Assembly: GCA_012274165.1 (NCBI GenBank)
Contig: JAAPAA010000074.1
Span: forward strand, 1 to 10,205
Length of the DNA: 10,205 nucleotides
Direction: 5' to 3'
DNA from: Thiobacillaceae bacterium
GTDB lineage: Bacteria; Pseudomonadota; Gammaproteobacteria; Burkholderiales; Thiobacillaceae
This document shows positions 1 to 6,992 of this stretch, one piece after another (the stretch's first letter is position 1; each line of letters begins with the position of its first letter). Under the pieces are notes generated by a model. The model worked only from the letters and a program-made list of their open reading frames with translations, was not told where the DNA came from and ran no database searches. The position numbers and the translations under genes were made by a program.

Positions 1-57
1 GCGGACGGCCTCAACGCACACACCTATCTTGCCGACGTCCGCGATGCGGCCGCCACG
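1..57 (+). pseudogene. Internal fragment of a short-chain dehydrogenase (SDR), inverted relative to its own N-terminus
   Basis: Read from base 1 on the plus strand this gives ADGLNAHTYLADVRDAAAT. It looks like the third beta strand of a classical SDR Rossmann fold with the conserved DVxD motif (here DVRD), whose first Asp contacts the adenine ring of NAD(P) in this family. The piece fits as the immediate continuation of the SDR N-terminus encoded on the opposite strand at 58-188, which ends in GRKADALAA. Beyond about base 63 the plus-strand frame no longer resembles an SDR. The two halves of one protein therefore meet head to head. The fragment extends past the left edge of the window. It is too short for a confident family call on its own; the assignment rests on the match with its neighbour. 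Confidence 0.5.
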
Positions 58-188
58 GCGGCGAGCGCGTCAGCTTTGCGGCCAAGCAGGCCCAGCTGCG
101 CGCCTTGCGCGCCGTAGTGTCGTGCCAGTGCCGCGCCCAGTCCGGAGCTGGCACCGGTGATGAAGACGGTGAGAGGGCGCGCTGACAA
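58..188 (-). pseudogene. N-terminal fragment of an SDR-family oxidoreductase, broken by an inverted junction
   Basis: From a TTG codon at 188-186 the minus strand reads (M)SARPLTVFITGASSGLG, then ALARHYGAQGAQLGLLGRKADALAA. This is the N-terminus of a classical NAD(P)-dependent short-chain dehydrogenase: first beta strand, TGxxxGxG cofactor loop (TGASSGLG), first helix, then a GRK basic patch where NADPH-preferring members often carry Arg. TTG lies 5 nt after the dsbA stop, so this is the last visible gene of the argS-SPOR-dsbA operon; no strong ribosome-binding site is visible, so the start is uncertain. After about position 57 the SDR similarity ends and the frame hits a TAG at 26-24. The expected next segment appears instead on the plus strand at 1-57. 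Substrate cannot be inferred. Real inversion and assembly artefact are both possible. Confidence 0.65.
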
Positions 189-193
189 CAGGC

Positions 194-856
194 TTATTTT
201 GCGGGCTTTTTGCCGCTGCGCTCGGCGCGCGCCTTGACGATGAGCTGGTCGAGTACCTCATACAGGCGCGGTTCAGTTTGCGTCATCGACTGCGCGGTCA
301 AATATTTGCCGTCGATAACAAAGGTAGGCACGCCGGTGATGGCGTAAGCCGTTGCCAGCTGGCCGCCTTGCATGGCCTTGGATTGCGTGGAGAACGAATT
401 GTAGATCGCCTCGAATTTAGTGCGATCCACACCTTGCTTGGCGATCCAGGGGCCCAGCACGGCCGGGTCATCCAGATTGAGTTTGTCGAGGTTGTACGCG
501 TCGAACACTTTGTCGTGCAGGCGCAGCTGGCCCATCTGTTCCAGCGTGTAATAAACTTTTGCGGCGGGCATCCAGTCGTCGCGGAACACGGCCGGAACGC
601 GGCGAAGCTGCGCATCCTTGGGCAGCTTTTTCAGCCAGGCAGTGAGGCTGGGCTCAAGGTGAAAGCAGTGCGGGCAGCGATACCAGAAAAACTCCAGCAC
701 CTCGACTTTCTTGCCGGTGGCGACCGGTTGCGGCGCTTTTACCGCGGCGTAATCGTGGCCTTCAAATGCCGCATCGGGGGCGGCGAAAGCCGGCTGAAAC
801 GCTGCGGACAATAACAATACTGCGGCGGCAAACAGCGCCAAGGGGCGGGCAAACAT
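194..856 (-). CDS. dsbA: Thiol:disulfide interchange protein DsbA
   Basis: This 220-residue periplasmic thioredoxin-fold oxidoreductase introduces disulfide bonds into exported proteins and is normally re-oxidised by DsbB. Residues 1-26 are a signal peptide: MFARP, a hydrophobic core, then a likely AFA|A cleavage site. The active site is C61-P-H-C64, the classical DsbA CPHC motif, within FFWYRCPHC. The helical insertion follows, and the cis-proline loop is GVPTF with P177. Length is close to the usual 205-220. I chose the ATG at 856-854 over the TTG one codon earlier because it overlaps the upstream stop as TGATG and has AGGAG about 9 nt upstream. It is third in the operon after argS and the SPOR gene, and is followed 5 nt later by an SDR start. 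No key residue is missing. The substrate range is not visible. Confidence 0.95.
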   Translation of the reverse strand: MFARPLALFAAAVLLLSAAFQPAFAAPDAAFEGHDYAAVKAPQPVATGKKVEVLEFFWYRCPHCFHLEPSLTAWLKKLPKDAQLRRVPAVFRDDWMPAAKVYYTLEQMGQLRLHDKVFDAYNLDKLNLDDPAVLGPWIAKQGVDRTKFEAIYNSFSTQSKAMQGGQLATAYAITGVPTFVIDGKYLTAQSMTQTEPRLYEVLDQLIVKARAERSGKKPAK

Positions 857-1437
857 CAAGGCTTCTCCTGAGGGGTGGGGGTTTCTTTGACAAGGGTGAC
901 GGGAATATTGTTCTGCGTGAGCAGGCTGCGGGTGCGATTGACTTCATCCATGGCGCGAAACGGGCCGACGCGCACGCGATGGTACACACCCTTGTCCGCC
1001 GTCACTTCACTGGTTTGAATCTCGGCCTCAACCCCCAGCAGCGCCAGTTGGGCTTTCAGATTGTCGGCCTCGTCCGCATCGTGGAATGCCCCTGCCTGCA
1101 GGTAATACAAGGGGGAGGCGACTGTCTTGTTGGGGGCGGACGGCAACTCGCTCGGCGCGTCACCCGGCAATACCTTGTAAAAATCAAAGCTGGGCGCGGT
1201 ATCTGGCGTGGCGGGCGGCGGCGCGGTTTTGACTGCCGCGGCTGCAGCGGCGGGGTGCGCCTCCGGGCTGGCTGGCTTGGACCTGAACGGATTGTTGCCG
1301 GTCACCCATAGAGCCACGCCGACGGCGAGTATTGCGCCGACAGTGAGGCCGATCAGCACGCCGGTGAAGACGGATCGCCCCTTGCGGGAATTGCCGCCCG
1401 AGCGACGGTCGGTGCCGCGGGTTGTGGATTTTGCCAT
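856..1437 (-). CDS. SPOR-domain, single-pass inner membrane protein (FtsN-like topology)
   Basis: This 193-residue protein has a basic, polar cytoplasmic N-terminus (1-22, rich in R, K, S and G) and one transmembrane helix at about 24-46. A low-complexity Ala/Pro periplasmic linker follows at about 52-85, then a short FDFYKVLPG segment, then a C-terminal SPOR domain at about 108-185 (starting YYLQAGAF, later YHRVRVGPF). SPOR domains bind glycan strands stripped of stem peptides at division septa, so a septal or envelope role is likely. It is shorter than typical FtsN, and I see no clear essential FtsN core, so I do not call it ftsN. The ATG at 1437-1435 has GGAG about 10 nt upstream, inside the argS end; argS stops only 2 nt before. 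Its stop overlaps the dsbA start. argS-SPOR-dsbA adjacency is, to my knowledge, recurrent in betaproteobacteria. Confidence 0.9.
   Translation of the reverse strand: MAKSTTRGTDRRSGGNSRKGRSVFTGVLIGLTVGAILAVGVALWVTGNNPFRSKPASPEAHPAAAAAAVKTAPPPATPDTAPSFDFYKVLPGDAPSELPSAPNKTVASPLYYLQAGAFHDADEADNLKAQLALLGVEAEIQTSEVTADKGVYHRVRVGPFRAMDEVNRTRSLLTQNNIPVTLVKETPTPQEKP
862..869 (-). promoter_or_regulatory. Ribosome-binding site of dsbA
   Basis: On the minus strand AGGAGAAG ends 5 nt before the ATG at 856-854, with the AGGAG core about 8 nt away. It lies inside the last codons of the SPOR gene. It supports the ATG start, and the TGATG overlap suggests translational coupling. Confidence 0.7.
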
Positions 1438-1439
1438 GG

Positions 1440-3113
1440 CTACATTTTCTCCGGGGCGGATACGCCGAGCAAGGCCAGTCCGTTCACGATGGTGATGCGG
1501 GTGGCGTCGGCCAGCGCCAGTCGCGCCAGTCTGGTCGCTACGTCGTCCACCAGAAATTTATCGGCGTTGTACCAGGCGTGAAAATCGCCCGCCAGCGTTT
1601 GCAGGTAATGGACCAGCAGATGCGGCGCCAGTTCACGCGCGGCCGTGGCAACGGTTTCAGGATATTCGGCCAAGCGCTGCATCAGCGCCAGTTCGTGGCT
1701 ACTGGCAAGCGGCGCGAGATCGGCGCCGGCAAGTTGCGCGGCATCGCCGCCCCATTCTTCGAACACCCGGCAAATCCGCGCATGGGCGTATTGCACGTAA
1801 TACACCGGATTGTCGTTGTTCCTGGCGACCGCGAGATCGACATCGAAACTGTATTCGGTGTCGGCCTTGCGGCTGAGCAGGAAGAAACGCACTGCGTCCT
1901 TGCTGGTCCAGTCGATGAGGTCGCGCAGGGTGACGTAGCTGCCCGCGCGCTTGGAAATCTTGACCTCTTCGCCGCCCCGCATCACGCGGATCATGGTGTG
2001 CAACAGGTAGTCTGGGTAGCCCGCGGCAATGCCTGCGCCAACCGCCTGCAAGCCTGCCCGCACGCGCGCGATGGTGCCGTGGTGGTCGGTGCCCTGGATG
2101 TTGATCGCGCGGGTGTAGCCGCGCTCCCACTTGGCCAGGTGGTAGGCCACGTCGGGCACGAAATAAGTGTAGCTGCCGTCGGACTTTTTCATCACGCGGT
2201 CTTTGTCGTCGCCGTAGTCGGTGGTGCGCAACCACAGCGCGCCGTCCTGGTCGTAGGTCTTGCCGGCGGCGATCAGCTTGTTGACCGTGGCTTCGACGCG
2301 TCCGCTGGTGTACAGGCTCGACTCCAGGTAATAGTGGTCGAAGCGAACTGAAAAAGCCTGCAAATCGAGATCCTGCTCGTGGCGCAGATAGGCCACCGCA
2401 AACTGGCGGATCGAATCCAGGTCGTTGACGTCGCCCGACGCGGTGAACTCGCGGTCGTCGGCATGCACGGTTTTCCTGGCCAGAAAATCCGCCGCGATGT
2501 CGGCGATGTAGTCGCCGTTGTAGGCCGACTCCGGCCAGCCGGTATCGCCTGGATTCACCCCGCGCGCGCGCGCCTGCACGCTGTTGGCCAGCGTCTGGAT
2601 CTGCACCCCGGCGTCGTTGTAATAAAACTCGCGGCACACTTCCCAGCCTTGCGCCGCGAACAGGTTGCACAGCGCGTCGCCGAGCGCAGCCTGGCGGCCG
2701 TGCCCCACATGCAGCGGGCCGGTCGGATTGGCTGAAACGAACTCGACCAGGACTTTATGGCCGGCGCCCGCATCGCTGCGGCCAAAGCCCGCACGCGCCG
2801 CGCGTATCGCCGGCACGATGCCATGCCAGGCAGCCGGCGTGAGGTGGAAATTGATGAAGCCGGCGCCAGCGATTTCAGCCCTGGCAATCAGGGGCGAAGC
2901 GGGCAGCGCATCCAGAATCTGCTGCGCGAGTTCACGCGGATTGCGCTTCAGCGGGCGTGCCAGCTGCATCGCGGCGTTGCTGGAAAAGTCGCCGTGGGAT
3001 GCGTTCTTCGGGCGCTCCAGTTCGAGCGTGAGTGCGGTGTCGGGTGCCACGCTGGCGAGCGCATCCTGCAGCAGGGACACCAGTGAATCTTTGAGCGAAA
3101 AACCTTGGGGCAT
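1440..3113 (-). CDS. argS: Arginyl-tRNA synthetase
   Basis: This 557-residue cytoplasmic class I aminoacyl-tRNA synthetase charges tRNA-Arg with arginine using ATP. The N-terminal additional domain (Add-1, about 1-110) includes the ERPKNASHGDFSSNAA segment. The catalytic Rossmann core carries the HIGH signature as HVGH (135-138), within VSANPTGPLHVGHGR. The KMSKS equivalent is KISKR (385-389), followed by AGSYVTLRDLID; many ArgS proteins have a degenerate KMSKS. The anticodon-binding DALR domain begins near NPVYYVQYAHARI (about 435) and runs to the typical ending ALLGVSAPEKM. Length is normal (about 550-590). It is the first gene of the minus-strand operon, with the SPOR gene 2 nt downstream. 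No Shine-Dalgarno sequence is visible before the ATG at 3113-3111, where a small hairpin sits instead. The protein start is supported by its fit to the family's N-terminal domain. Confidence 0.97.
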   Translation of the reverse strand: MPQGFSLKDSLVSLLQDALASVAPDTALTLELERPKNASHGDFSSNAAMQLARPLKRNPRELAQQILDALPASPLIARAEIAGAGFINFHLTPAAWHGIVPAIRAARAGFGRSDAGAGHKVLVEFVSANPTGPLHVGHGRQAALGDALCNLFAAQGWEVCREFYYNDAGVQIQTLANSVQARARGVNPGDTGWPESAYNGDYIADIAADFLARKTVHADDREFTASGDVNDLDSIRQFAVAYLRHEQDLDLQAFSVRFDHYYLESSLYTSGRVEATVNKLIAAGKTYDQDGALWLRTTDYGDDKDRVMKKSDGSYTYFVPDVAYHLAKWERGYTRAINIQGTDHHGTIARVRAGLQAVGAGIAAGYPDYLLHTMIRVMRGGEEVKISKRAGSYVTLRDLIDWTSKDAVRFFLLSRKADTEYSFDVDLAVARNNDNPVYYVQYAHARICRVFEEWGGDAAQLAGADLAPLASSHELALMQRLAEYPETVATAARELAPHLLVHYLQTLAGDFHAWYNADKFLVDDVATRLARLALADATRITIVNGLALLGVSAPEKM

Positions 3114-3120
3114 GCGGACG

Positions 3121-3140
3121 GAGACGCGTAGCGTCGTCTC
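3121..3140 (-). other. Short inverted repeat in the argS leader
   Basis: GAGACG at 3121-3126 is complementary to CGTCTC at 3135-3140, and an alternative nested pairing GACGC/GCGTC is also possible. On the minus strand the structure ends 7 nt before the argS ATG, where a Shine-Dalgarno sequence would normally lie. It may be a leader hairpin affecting argS translation or may be chance in GC-rich DNA. Confidence 0.35.
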
Positions 3141-3162
3141 GGGTTTGCGAATGAGAGCGGCG

Positions 3163-3168
3163 ATTATA
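3163..3168 (-). promoter_or_regulatory. Putative -10 box of the argS operon promoter
   Basis: The minus strand reads TATAAT, a perfect sigma70 -10 hexamer, about 50 nt before the argS ATG, in otherwise GC-rich DNA. No recognisable TTGACA-like -35 lies 16-18 nt upstream (that stretch is GC-only), and there is no TGn extension. The box sits between GCGGC (3157-3161) and GCCGC (3171-3175), which could form a small hairpin. The call rests on the hexamer and its position. Confidence 0.45.
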
Positions 3169-3371
3169 GCGCCGCGTCGGCTGCGCGCGGGTGCCCGGCA
3201 ACGCGCATCGCCATCGGCGGAATTGCGGCTCCCTTATGCTACATTCCGCCCCATTACAGGCGTTTGCACGCTGACGGCGCAGCCAGCCACGCGACAAACG
3301 CGTAGCTTTGCGACGATTGGATACGGTTTTGTGCCTGCCCTGACGGCAGCGAAAAGCAGGTTTCACGACAC

Positions 3372-4301
3372 ATGGATATTTTCCTGCAACAACTCATCAA
3401 CGGTCTGGTGCTGGGCAGCGTCTACGCGCTGGTCGCGCTGGGCTACACCATGGTGTACGGCATTCTTGAACTGATCAATTTCGCCCACGGCGAAATCACC
3501 ATGATGGGAGCGATGGTGGCCCTGGCGGTGATCGGCGCGCTGGCAATGGCGGCGCCGGGTTTGCCGGGCGGGGTCATTTTGCTGGCGGGTCTGGCCGTCG
3601 CCATTCCGGTGTGCATGGCGCTGGGGATGCTGATCGAACGCGTCGCCTATCGCCCGCTGCGCAACGCGCCGCGACTCGCCCCGCTGATCACCGCGATCGG
3701 CGTGTCGATCATTCTGCAAAACGTCGCCATGCTGATCTGGGGCAAGCAGTACATTCCGTTTCCGGCCATCCTGCCGCAAGGCCACCACGAAATTCTCGGC
3801 GCGACCATCAGCGATACGCAGATTGCGATCCTGCTGCTGGCGCTGGCCATCATGCTGACGCTGATCCTGGTGGTGCAGAAAACCCGGCTCGGCCGCGCCA
3901 TGCGCGCCACTGCGCAGTCACGCCAGGTGGCCAGCCTGATGGGCGTCGACGTGAACCGGGTGATCGCGTCGACCTTCGTCATCGGCTCGGCGCTGGCCGC
4001 GATCGCGGGCGTCATGGTGAGCGCCTACTACGGACTGGCCCACTACTACATGGGATTTCTGCTCGGCCTCAAGGCTTTTTCGGCAGCGGTGCTGGGCGGC
4101 ATCGGCAACCTCGCCGGGGCGATGCTGGGCGGGTTGCTGCTGGGACTGATCGAATCGTTCGGCGCGGGCTACATCGGCGACCTCACCGGCGGCTTTCTCG
4201 GCAGCAACTACCAGGATGTGTTCGCGTTCTTCGTGCTGATCACAGTGCTGGTGTTCCGCCCGTCAGGCTTGCTGGGTGCACGGGTGGTCGAACGTGCTTG
4301 A
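3372..4301 (+). CDS. livH: Branched-chain amino acid ABC transporter permease LivH
   Basis: This 309-residue inner membrane permease is one of the two membrane subunits of a LivHMGF-type (HAAT) importer; E. coli LivH is also about 308 residues. The N-terminus matches the family: LINGLVLGSVYALVALGYTM, then VYGILELINFAHGE. About eight hydrophobic segments span the protein. The cytoplasmic coupling loop that contacts the ATPases is visible around TRLGRAMRATAQSRQVASLMGV, followed by VLGGIGNLAGAMLGG and the C-terminal VFRPSGLLG. It starts at the ATG at 3372, the position expected from the family; the ribosome-binding site is weak. It overlaps livM by 8 nt if livM starts at 4294. The actual substrate (branched-chain amino acids, other amino acids, urea or amides) cannot be read from the permease. 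Its 309 residues argue against UrtB, which usually has a long N-terminal extension. Confidence 0.92.
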   Translation: MDIFLQQLINGLVLGSVYALVALGYTMVYGILELINFAHGEITMMGAMVALAVIGALAMAAPGLPGGVILLAGLAVAIPVCMALGMLIERVAYRPLRNAPRLAPLITAIGVSIILQNVAMLIWGKQYIPFPAILPQGHHEILGATISDTQIAILLLALAIMLTLILVVQKTRLGRAMRATAQSRQVASLMGVDVNRVIASTFVIGSALAAIAGVMVSAYYGLAHYYMGFLLGLKAFSAAVLGGIGNLAGAMLGGLLLGLIESFGAGYIGDLTGGFLGSNYQDVFAFFVLITVLVFRPSGLLGARVVERA

Positions 4302-5358
4302 TTCGAAACTGCTGCGCTCGCGCTGGTTCTCGTTCGGCCTGCTGGCGCTGGCGCTGGCGCTGCTGCCATTTCTGGTCGACACCGGTCTCGGGCGCTCATG
4401 GGTGCGCCTGCTCGATCTGGCGCTGCTCTATGTGATGCTGGCGCTGGGACTCAATATCGTCGTCGGCTACGCGGGCCTGCTCGACCTCGGCTACGTCGCG
4501 TTCTATGCCCTGGGCGCCTACGTGTACGCCTGGCTCGCCAGCCCGCATTTCGGCCTGCACTTGCCGTTCTGGGCCATCCTGCCGCTGGGCGCGGCGCTTG
4601 CCGGCCTGTTTGGCGTGATGCTCGGCGCGCCGACGCTCCGCCTGCGCGGCGACTATCTCGCCATCGTCACGCTCGGGTTCGGCGAGATCATCCGCATCTT
4701 TCTGAACAACCTCAATACGCCGTTCAACCTCACCAACGGCCCGCAGGGCATCAACCTGATCGACCCGGTACAACTGGGCAGCATCAGCTTCAGCCAGCGC
4801 CACGAATTCTTCGGCATCACGTTCAGCGGCGTTCATCTCACCTATTACCTGTTTCTGGTGCTGGTGCTGGCGGTGATTTTCATTTCGATGCGGCTGGAAA
4901 ATTCGCGCATCGGCCGCGCCTGGGTGGCGATCCGCGAAGACGAAATCGCCGCCGCCGCGACCGGCATCAACACGCGCAACCTCAAGCTGCTGGCGTTCGC
5001 CATGGGCGCCACCTTCGGCGGACTGGCGGGCGGCCTGTTCGCCAGTTTCCAGGGCTTCATCAGCCCCGAATCGTTCAACCTGATGGAGTCGATCATGATC
5101 CTGTGCATGATCGTGCTGGGCGGCATGGGCCATATCCCCGGGGTGATTTTCGGCGCAGTGGTGCTGACCCTGCTGCCCGAAGCGCTGCGCTACACCGGCG
5201 ACTGGCAGCGCAGCCTGTTCGGCCAGATCTACATCGACCCGGCCGATTTGCGCATGCTGCTGTTCGGTATCGCGCTGGTGGCGGTGATGCTGTATCGCCC
5301 CGCCGGATTGATCCCCTCGGCGCGGCGACGCCAGGAATTCGCCGACGCCAAAACATGA
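4294..5358 (+). CDS. livM: Branched-chain amino acid ABC transporter permease LivM
   Basis: This is the second membrane subunit of the HAAT importer, about 354 residues. Family hallmarks are ALGLNIVVGYAGLLDLGYVAF near the first helices, then GDYLAIVTLGFGEIIRI, LTNGPQGI, the coupling loop RIGRAWVAIREDEIAAAATG, and LGGMGHIPGVIFGA. It ends in a short basic tail. Two in-frame GTG starts exist, at 4276 and 4294; no ATG lies nearby. I prefer 4294 because it gives MLDSKLLRSRW directly before the first hydrophobic helix and only an 8-nt overlap with livH. The 4276 start would add six residues. Its stop overlaps the livG start as ATGA, so translational coupling is likely. Confidence in the product is high; confidence in the exact start is moderate. 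Confidence 0.9.
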   Translation: MLDSKLLRSRWFSFGLLALALALLPFLVDTGLGRSWVRLLDLALLYVMLALGLNIVVGYAGLLDLGYVAFYALGAYVYAWLASPHFGLHLPFWAILPLGAALAGLFGVMLGAPTLRLRGDYLAIVTLGFGEIIRIFLNNLNTPFNLTNGPQGINLIDPVQLGSISFSQRHEFFGITFSGVHLTYYLFLVLVLAVIFISMRLENSRIGRAWVAIREDEIAAAATGINTRNLKLLAFAMGATFGGLAGGLFASFQGFISPESFNLMESIMILCMIVLGGMGHIPGVIFGAVVLTLLPEALRYTGDWQRSLFGQIYIDPADLRMLLFGIALVAVMLYRPAGLIPSARRRQEFADAKT

Positions 5359-6122
5359 GTGCCTTGCTGACAGTTAATGGCGTAAGCAAGGCATTTGGCG
5401 GCTTGCAGGCGCTGTCCGACATTTCCTTGCAAGTCAACGCGGGCGAAATTTTTGGCTTGATCGGCCCCAACGGCGCGGGCAAGACCACCCTGTTCAACGC
5501 GCTCACCGGTTTGTATACAACCGACCGTGGTGAGATTCGCCTGCATGAACACCGCCTCGACAACCGGCCACCGCATCAGGTGTTGAAAGCCGGCCTGGCG
5601 CGCACCTTCCAGAATATCCGCCTGTTCGCCGAAATGACCGCGCTGGAAAACGTGCTGGTCGGCCGTCACGCCCGCACCAGGAGCGGCGTCTTCGGCGCGG
5701 TGCTGCGCCTGCCCGCCACCCGCCGCGAAGAGGCCGACTCACACGAACGTGCCCACGCCCTGCTGCAGCGGGTGGGCATCGCGCAACACGCCGACCGTCT
5801 CGCCAAAAACCTGCCCTACGGCGATCAGCGGCGACTTGAAATTGCCCGCGCGCTGGCGACCGAACCGAGCCTGCTGGCGCTCGACGAACCCGCCGCCGGG
5901 ATGAATCCGGCCGAGCGCAGCGCGCTGCGCGAGCTGCTGCTGCAACTCCAGTCCGACGGACTGACCCTGCTGCTGATCGAGCACGACGTGAAACTGGTGA
6001 TGGGACTGTGTAACCGGCTGGCGGTGCTCGACTACGGCGTCAAAATCGCCGAGGGCACCCCTGACGTACTCAGTCGCGACCCCAAGGTCATCGCGGCTTA
6101 CCTGGGAGACGAGGCAATATGA
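5355..6122 (+). CDS. livG: Branched-chain amino acid ABC transporter ATP-binding protein LivG
   Basis: This 255-residue cytoplasmic ATPase subunit energises the LivHM pore. Walker A is GPNGAGKT (37-44), the Q-loop Gln is in RTFQN (Q86), the family-variant signature is LPYGDQRR (153-160; LivG proteins typically carry YGxQ rather than SGGQ), Walker B is LLALDEP (173-179) and the switch His is H210 in LIEHD. The C-terminus IAEGTP...VIAAYLGDE is typical of LivG. The start is the ATG overlapping the livM stop as ATGA. The same frame stays open far upstream through livM, but that part has no ABC features and is a shadow of livM. The livG stop overlaps the livF start as ATGA. All catalytic residues are present. 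Confidence 0.95.
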   Translation: MSALLTVNGVSKAFGGLQALSDISLQVNAGEIFGLIGPNGAGKTTLFNALTGLYTTDRGEIRLHEHRLDNRPPHQVLKAGLARTFQNIRLFAEMTALENVLVGRHARTRSGVFGAVLRLPATRREEADSHERAHALLQRVGIAQHADRLAKNLPYGDQRRLEIARALATEPSLLALDEPAAGMNPAERSALRELLLQLQSDGLTLLLIEHDVKLVMGLCNRLAVLDYGVKIAEGTPDVLSRDPKVIAAYLGDEAI

Positions 6123-6835
6123 GCATGCTGCTGACCGTCAATCAGTTATCCGTCGCTTACGGCGGCATCCAGGCGGTGCGCAATCTCAGCCTTGAAGTGG
6201 CGCCGGGCGAAATGGTCTGCCTCATCGGCGCCAACGGTGCGGGCAAGACCACCACCCTCAAAGCCATCAGCGGCCTCATTGCGCCGCAGTCCGGCAGCGT
6301 GCAGTTCGACGGCCAGGCGCTTGCCAGCTTGCCTGCACACGAAATCGCGCGGCGCGGCATGGCGCTGGTGCCGGAAGGGCGCGGCGTGTTCCCGCGCATG
6401 TCGGTGGCCGAAAACCTGCTGATGGGCGCCTACACCCGCACCGACCGCGCCGCGATTGCCAGCGACCTCGATCAGGTCCACGCCCTGCTGCCGCGACTGA
6501 CCGAGCGCCGGACGCAACTCGCCGGCCTGCTGTCCGGCGGCGAGCAGCAAATGCTGGCACTCGGCCGCGCAATGATGGCGCGCCCGCGTTTATTGCTGCT
6601 GGACGAACCCAGCATGGGGCTGGCGCCCTTGATGGTGCGGGCGGTGTTCGACATCATTCATCAGATCGCAGCAGGCGGCGTGGCCGTGCTGCTGATCGAG
6701 CAAAATGCGCATCTCGCGCTGAAAACCTGCGCCCGCGGTTATGTGCTGGAAACCGGGGCGATTACGCTGAGCGGCGATGCCGCCGAACTCGCCGCCAATC
6801 CGGCGGTACGGCATGCTTATCTGGGCGAAGGGTAA
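6119..6835 (+). CDS. livF: Branched-chain amino acid ABC transporter ATP-binding protein LivF
   Basis: This 238-residue protein is the second ATPase of the HAAT importer. Walker A is GANGAGKT (37-44). The Q-loop region reads VPEGRGVF (Glu in place of Gln, usual in LivF). The signature is LSGGEQQ (138-144) and Walker B is LLLLDEP (158-164). The H-loop reads LLIEQNA, with Gln instead of His, also a LivF family trait rather than a defect. It begins with ATG overlapping the livG stop and has a purine-rich GGGAGACGAGG just upstream. It is the last gene of the liv operon; no strong terminator directly follows. No binding-protein gene (livJ/K) is adjacent on either side of livHMGF, so the solute receptor must be encoded elsewhere. 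Confidence 0.95.
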   Translation: MSMLLTVNQLSVAYGGIQAVRNLSLEVAPGEMVCLIGANGAGKTTTLKAISGLIAPQSGSVQFDGQALASLPAHEIARRGMALVPEGRGVFPRMSVAENLLMGAYTRTDRAAIASDLDQVHALLPRLTERRTQLAGLLSGGEQQMLALGRAMMARPRLLLLDEPSMGLAPLMVRAVFDIIHQIAAGGVAVLLIEQNAHLALKTCARGYVLETGAITLSGDAAELAANPAVRHAYLGEG

Positions 6836-6992
6836 GTTCACCACAAGCCTTACGGCAGCCATCACGTGCCCACGCCATAAATCTCCCGACCCCGCGGATA
6901 AAAACATTTGAACCCCCGTTGCTGATACAGCGCACACGTAACGGCCTGTAAGCCACTGGCAACCAAGCCTTTTCCATGCTTTGGCGGTCGGC

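Larger units (their letters stand above)
3114..3371. other. Divergent intergenic region between argS and livH
   Basis: This 258-nt region contains no credible gene. It must hold promoters for both the argS operon and livHMGF. Besides the argS -10 and leader hairpin, there is an AT-richer patch around 3221-3256 (TTATGCTACATT) that could contribute to a livH promoter, but no convincing -35/-10 pair is visible. A small stem, CTGCC (3335-3339) with GGCAG (3345-3349), lies just upstream of livH. The sequence GCAGG at 3356-3360, the best purine-rich candidate for a livH ribosome-binding site, is 11 nt from the ATG and could pair with CCTGC at 3334-3338. Confidence 0.4.

Noticed and set aside
70..261. 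Minus-strand 63-codon open frame across the dsbA end and SDR start
   Set aside because: It is out of frame with both dsbA and the SDR N-terminus, and its Ser/Arg-rich product has no resemblance to either family.
385..400. Possible CRISPR or tandem repeat signals in the window
   Set aside because: Scanning the whole window for regularly spaced direct repeats showed only the heptads in the tkt-gap element, which lack spacers; nothing in coding regions qualifies.
1422..2351. A 309-codon open frame antisense to argS
   Set aside because: It overlaps the conserved catalytic and anticodon-binding parts of argS, has no domain resemblance and looks like a codon-bias shadow.
3611..4435. A 274-codon open frame overlapping livH and livM on the same strand
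   Set aside because: It is an Arg/His-rich frame-shifted reading of livH with no family features; the livH frame has all the expected permease motifs.
4398..5354. Long in-frame upstream extension of livG (would make a 574-residue protein)
   Set aside because: The extension is an Arg/Pro/His-rich shadow of livM read in another frame. ABC ATPase similarity begins exactly at the ATG at 5355, which overlaps the livM stop in the normal way.
5391..6835. LivG signature YGDQ, LivF Glu in the Q-loop and Gln in the H-loop as possible inactivating changes
   Set aside because: These departures from the generic ABC consensus are characteristic of the LivG and LivF families, so they are not evidence of degradation.
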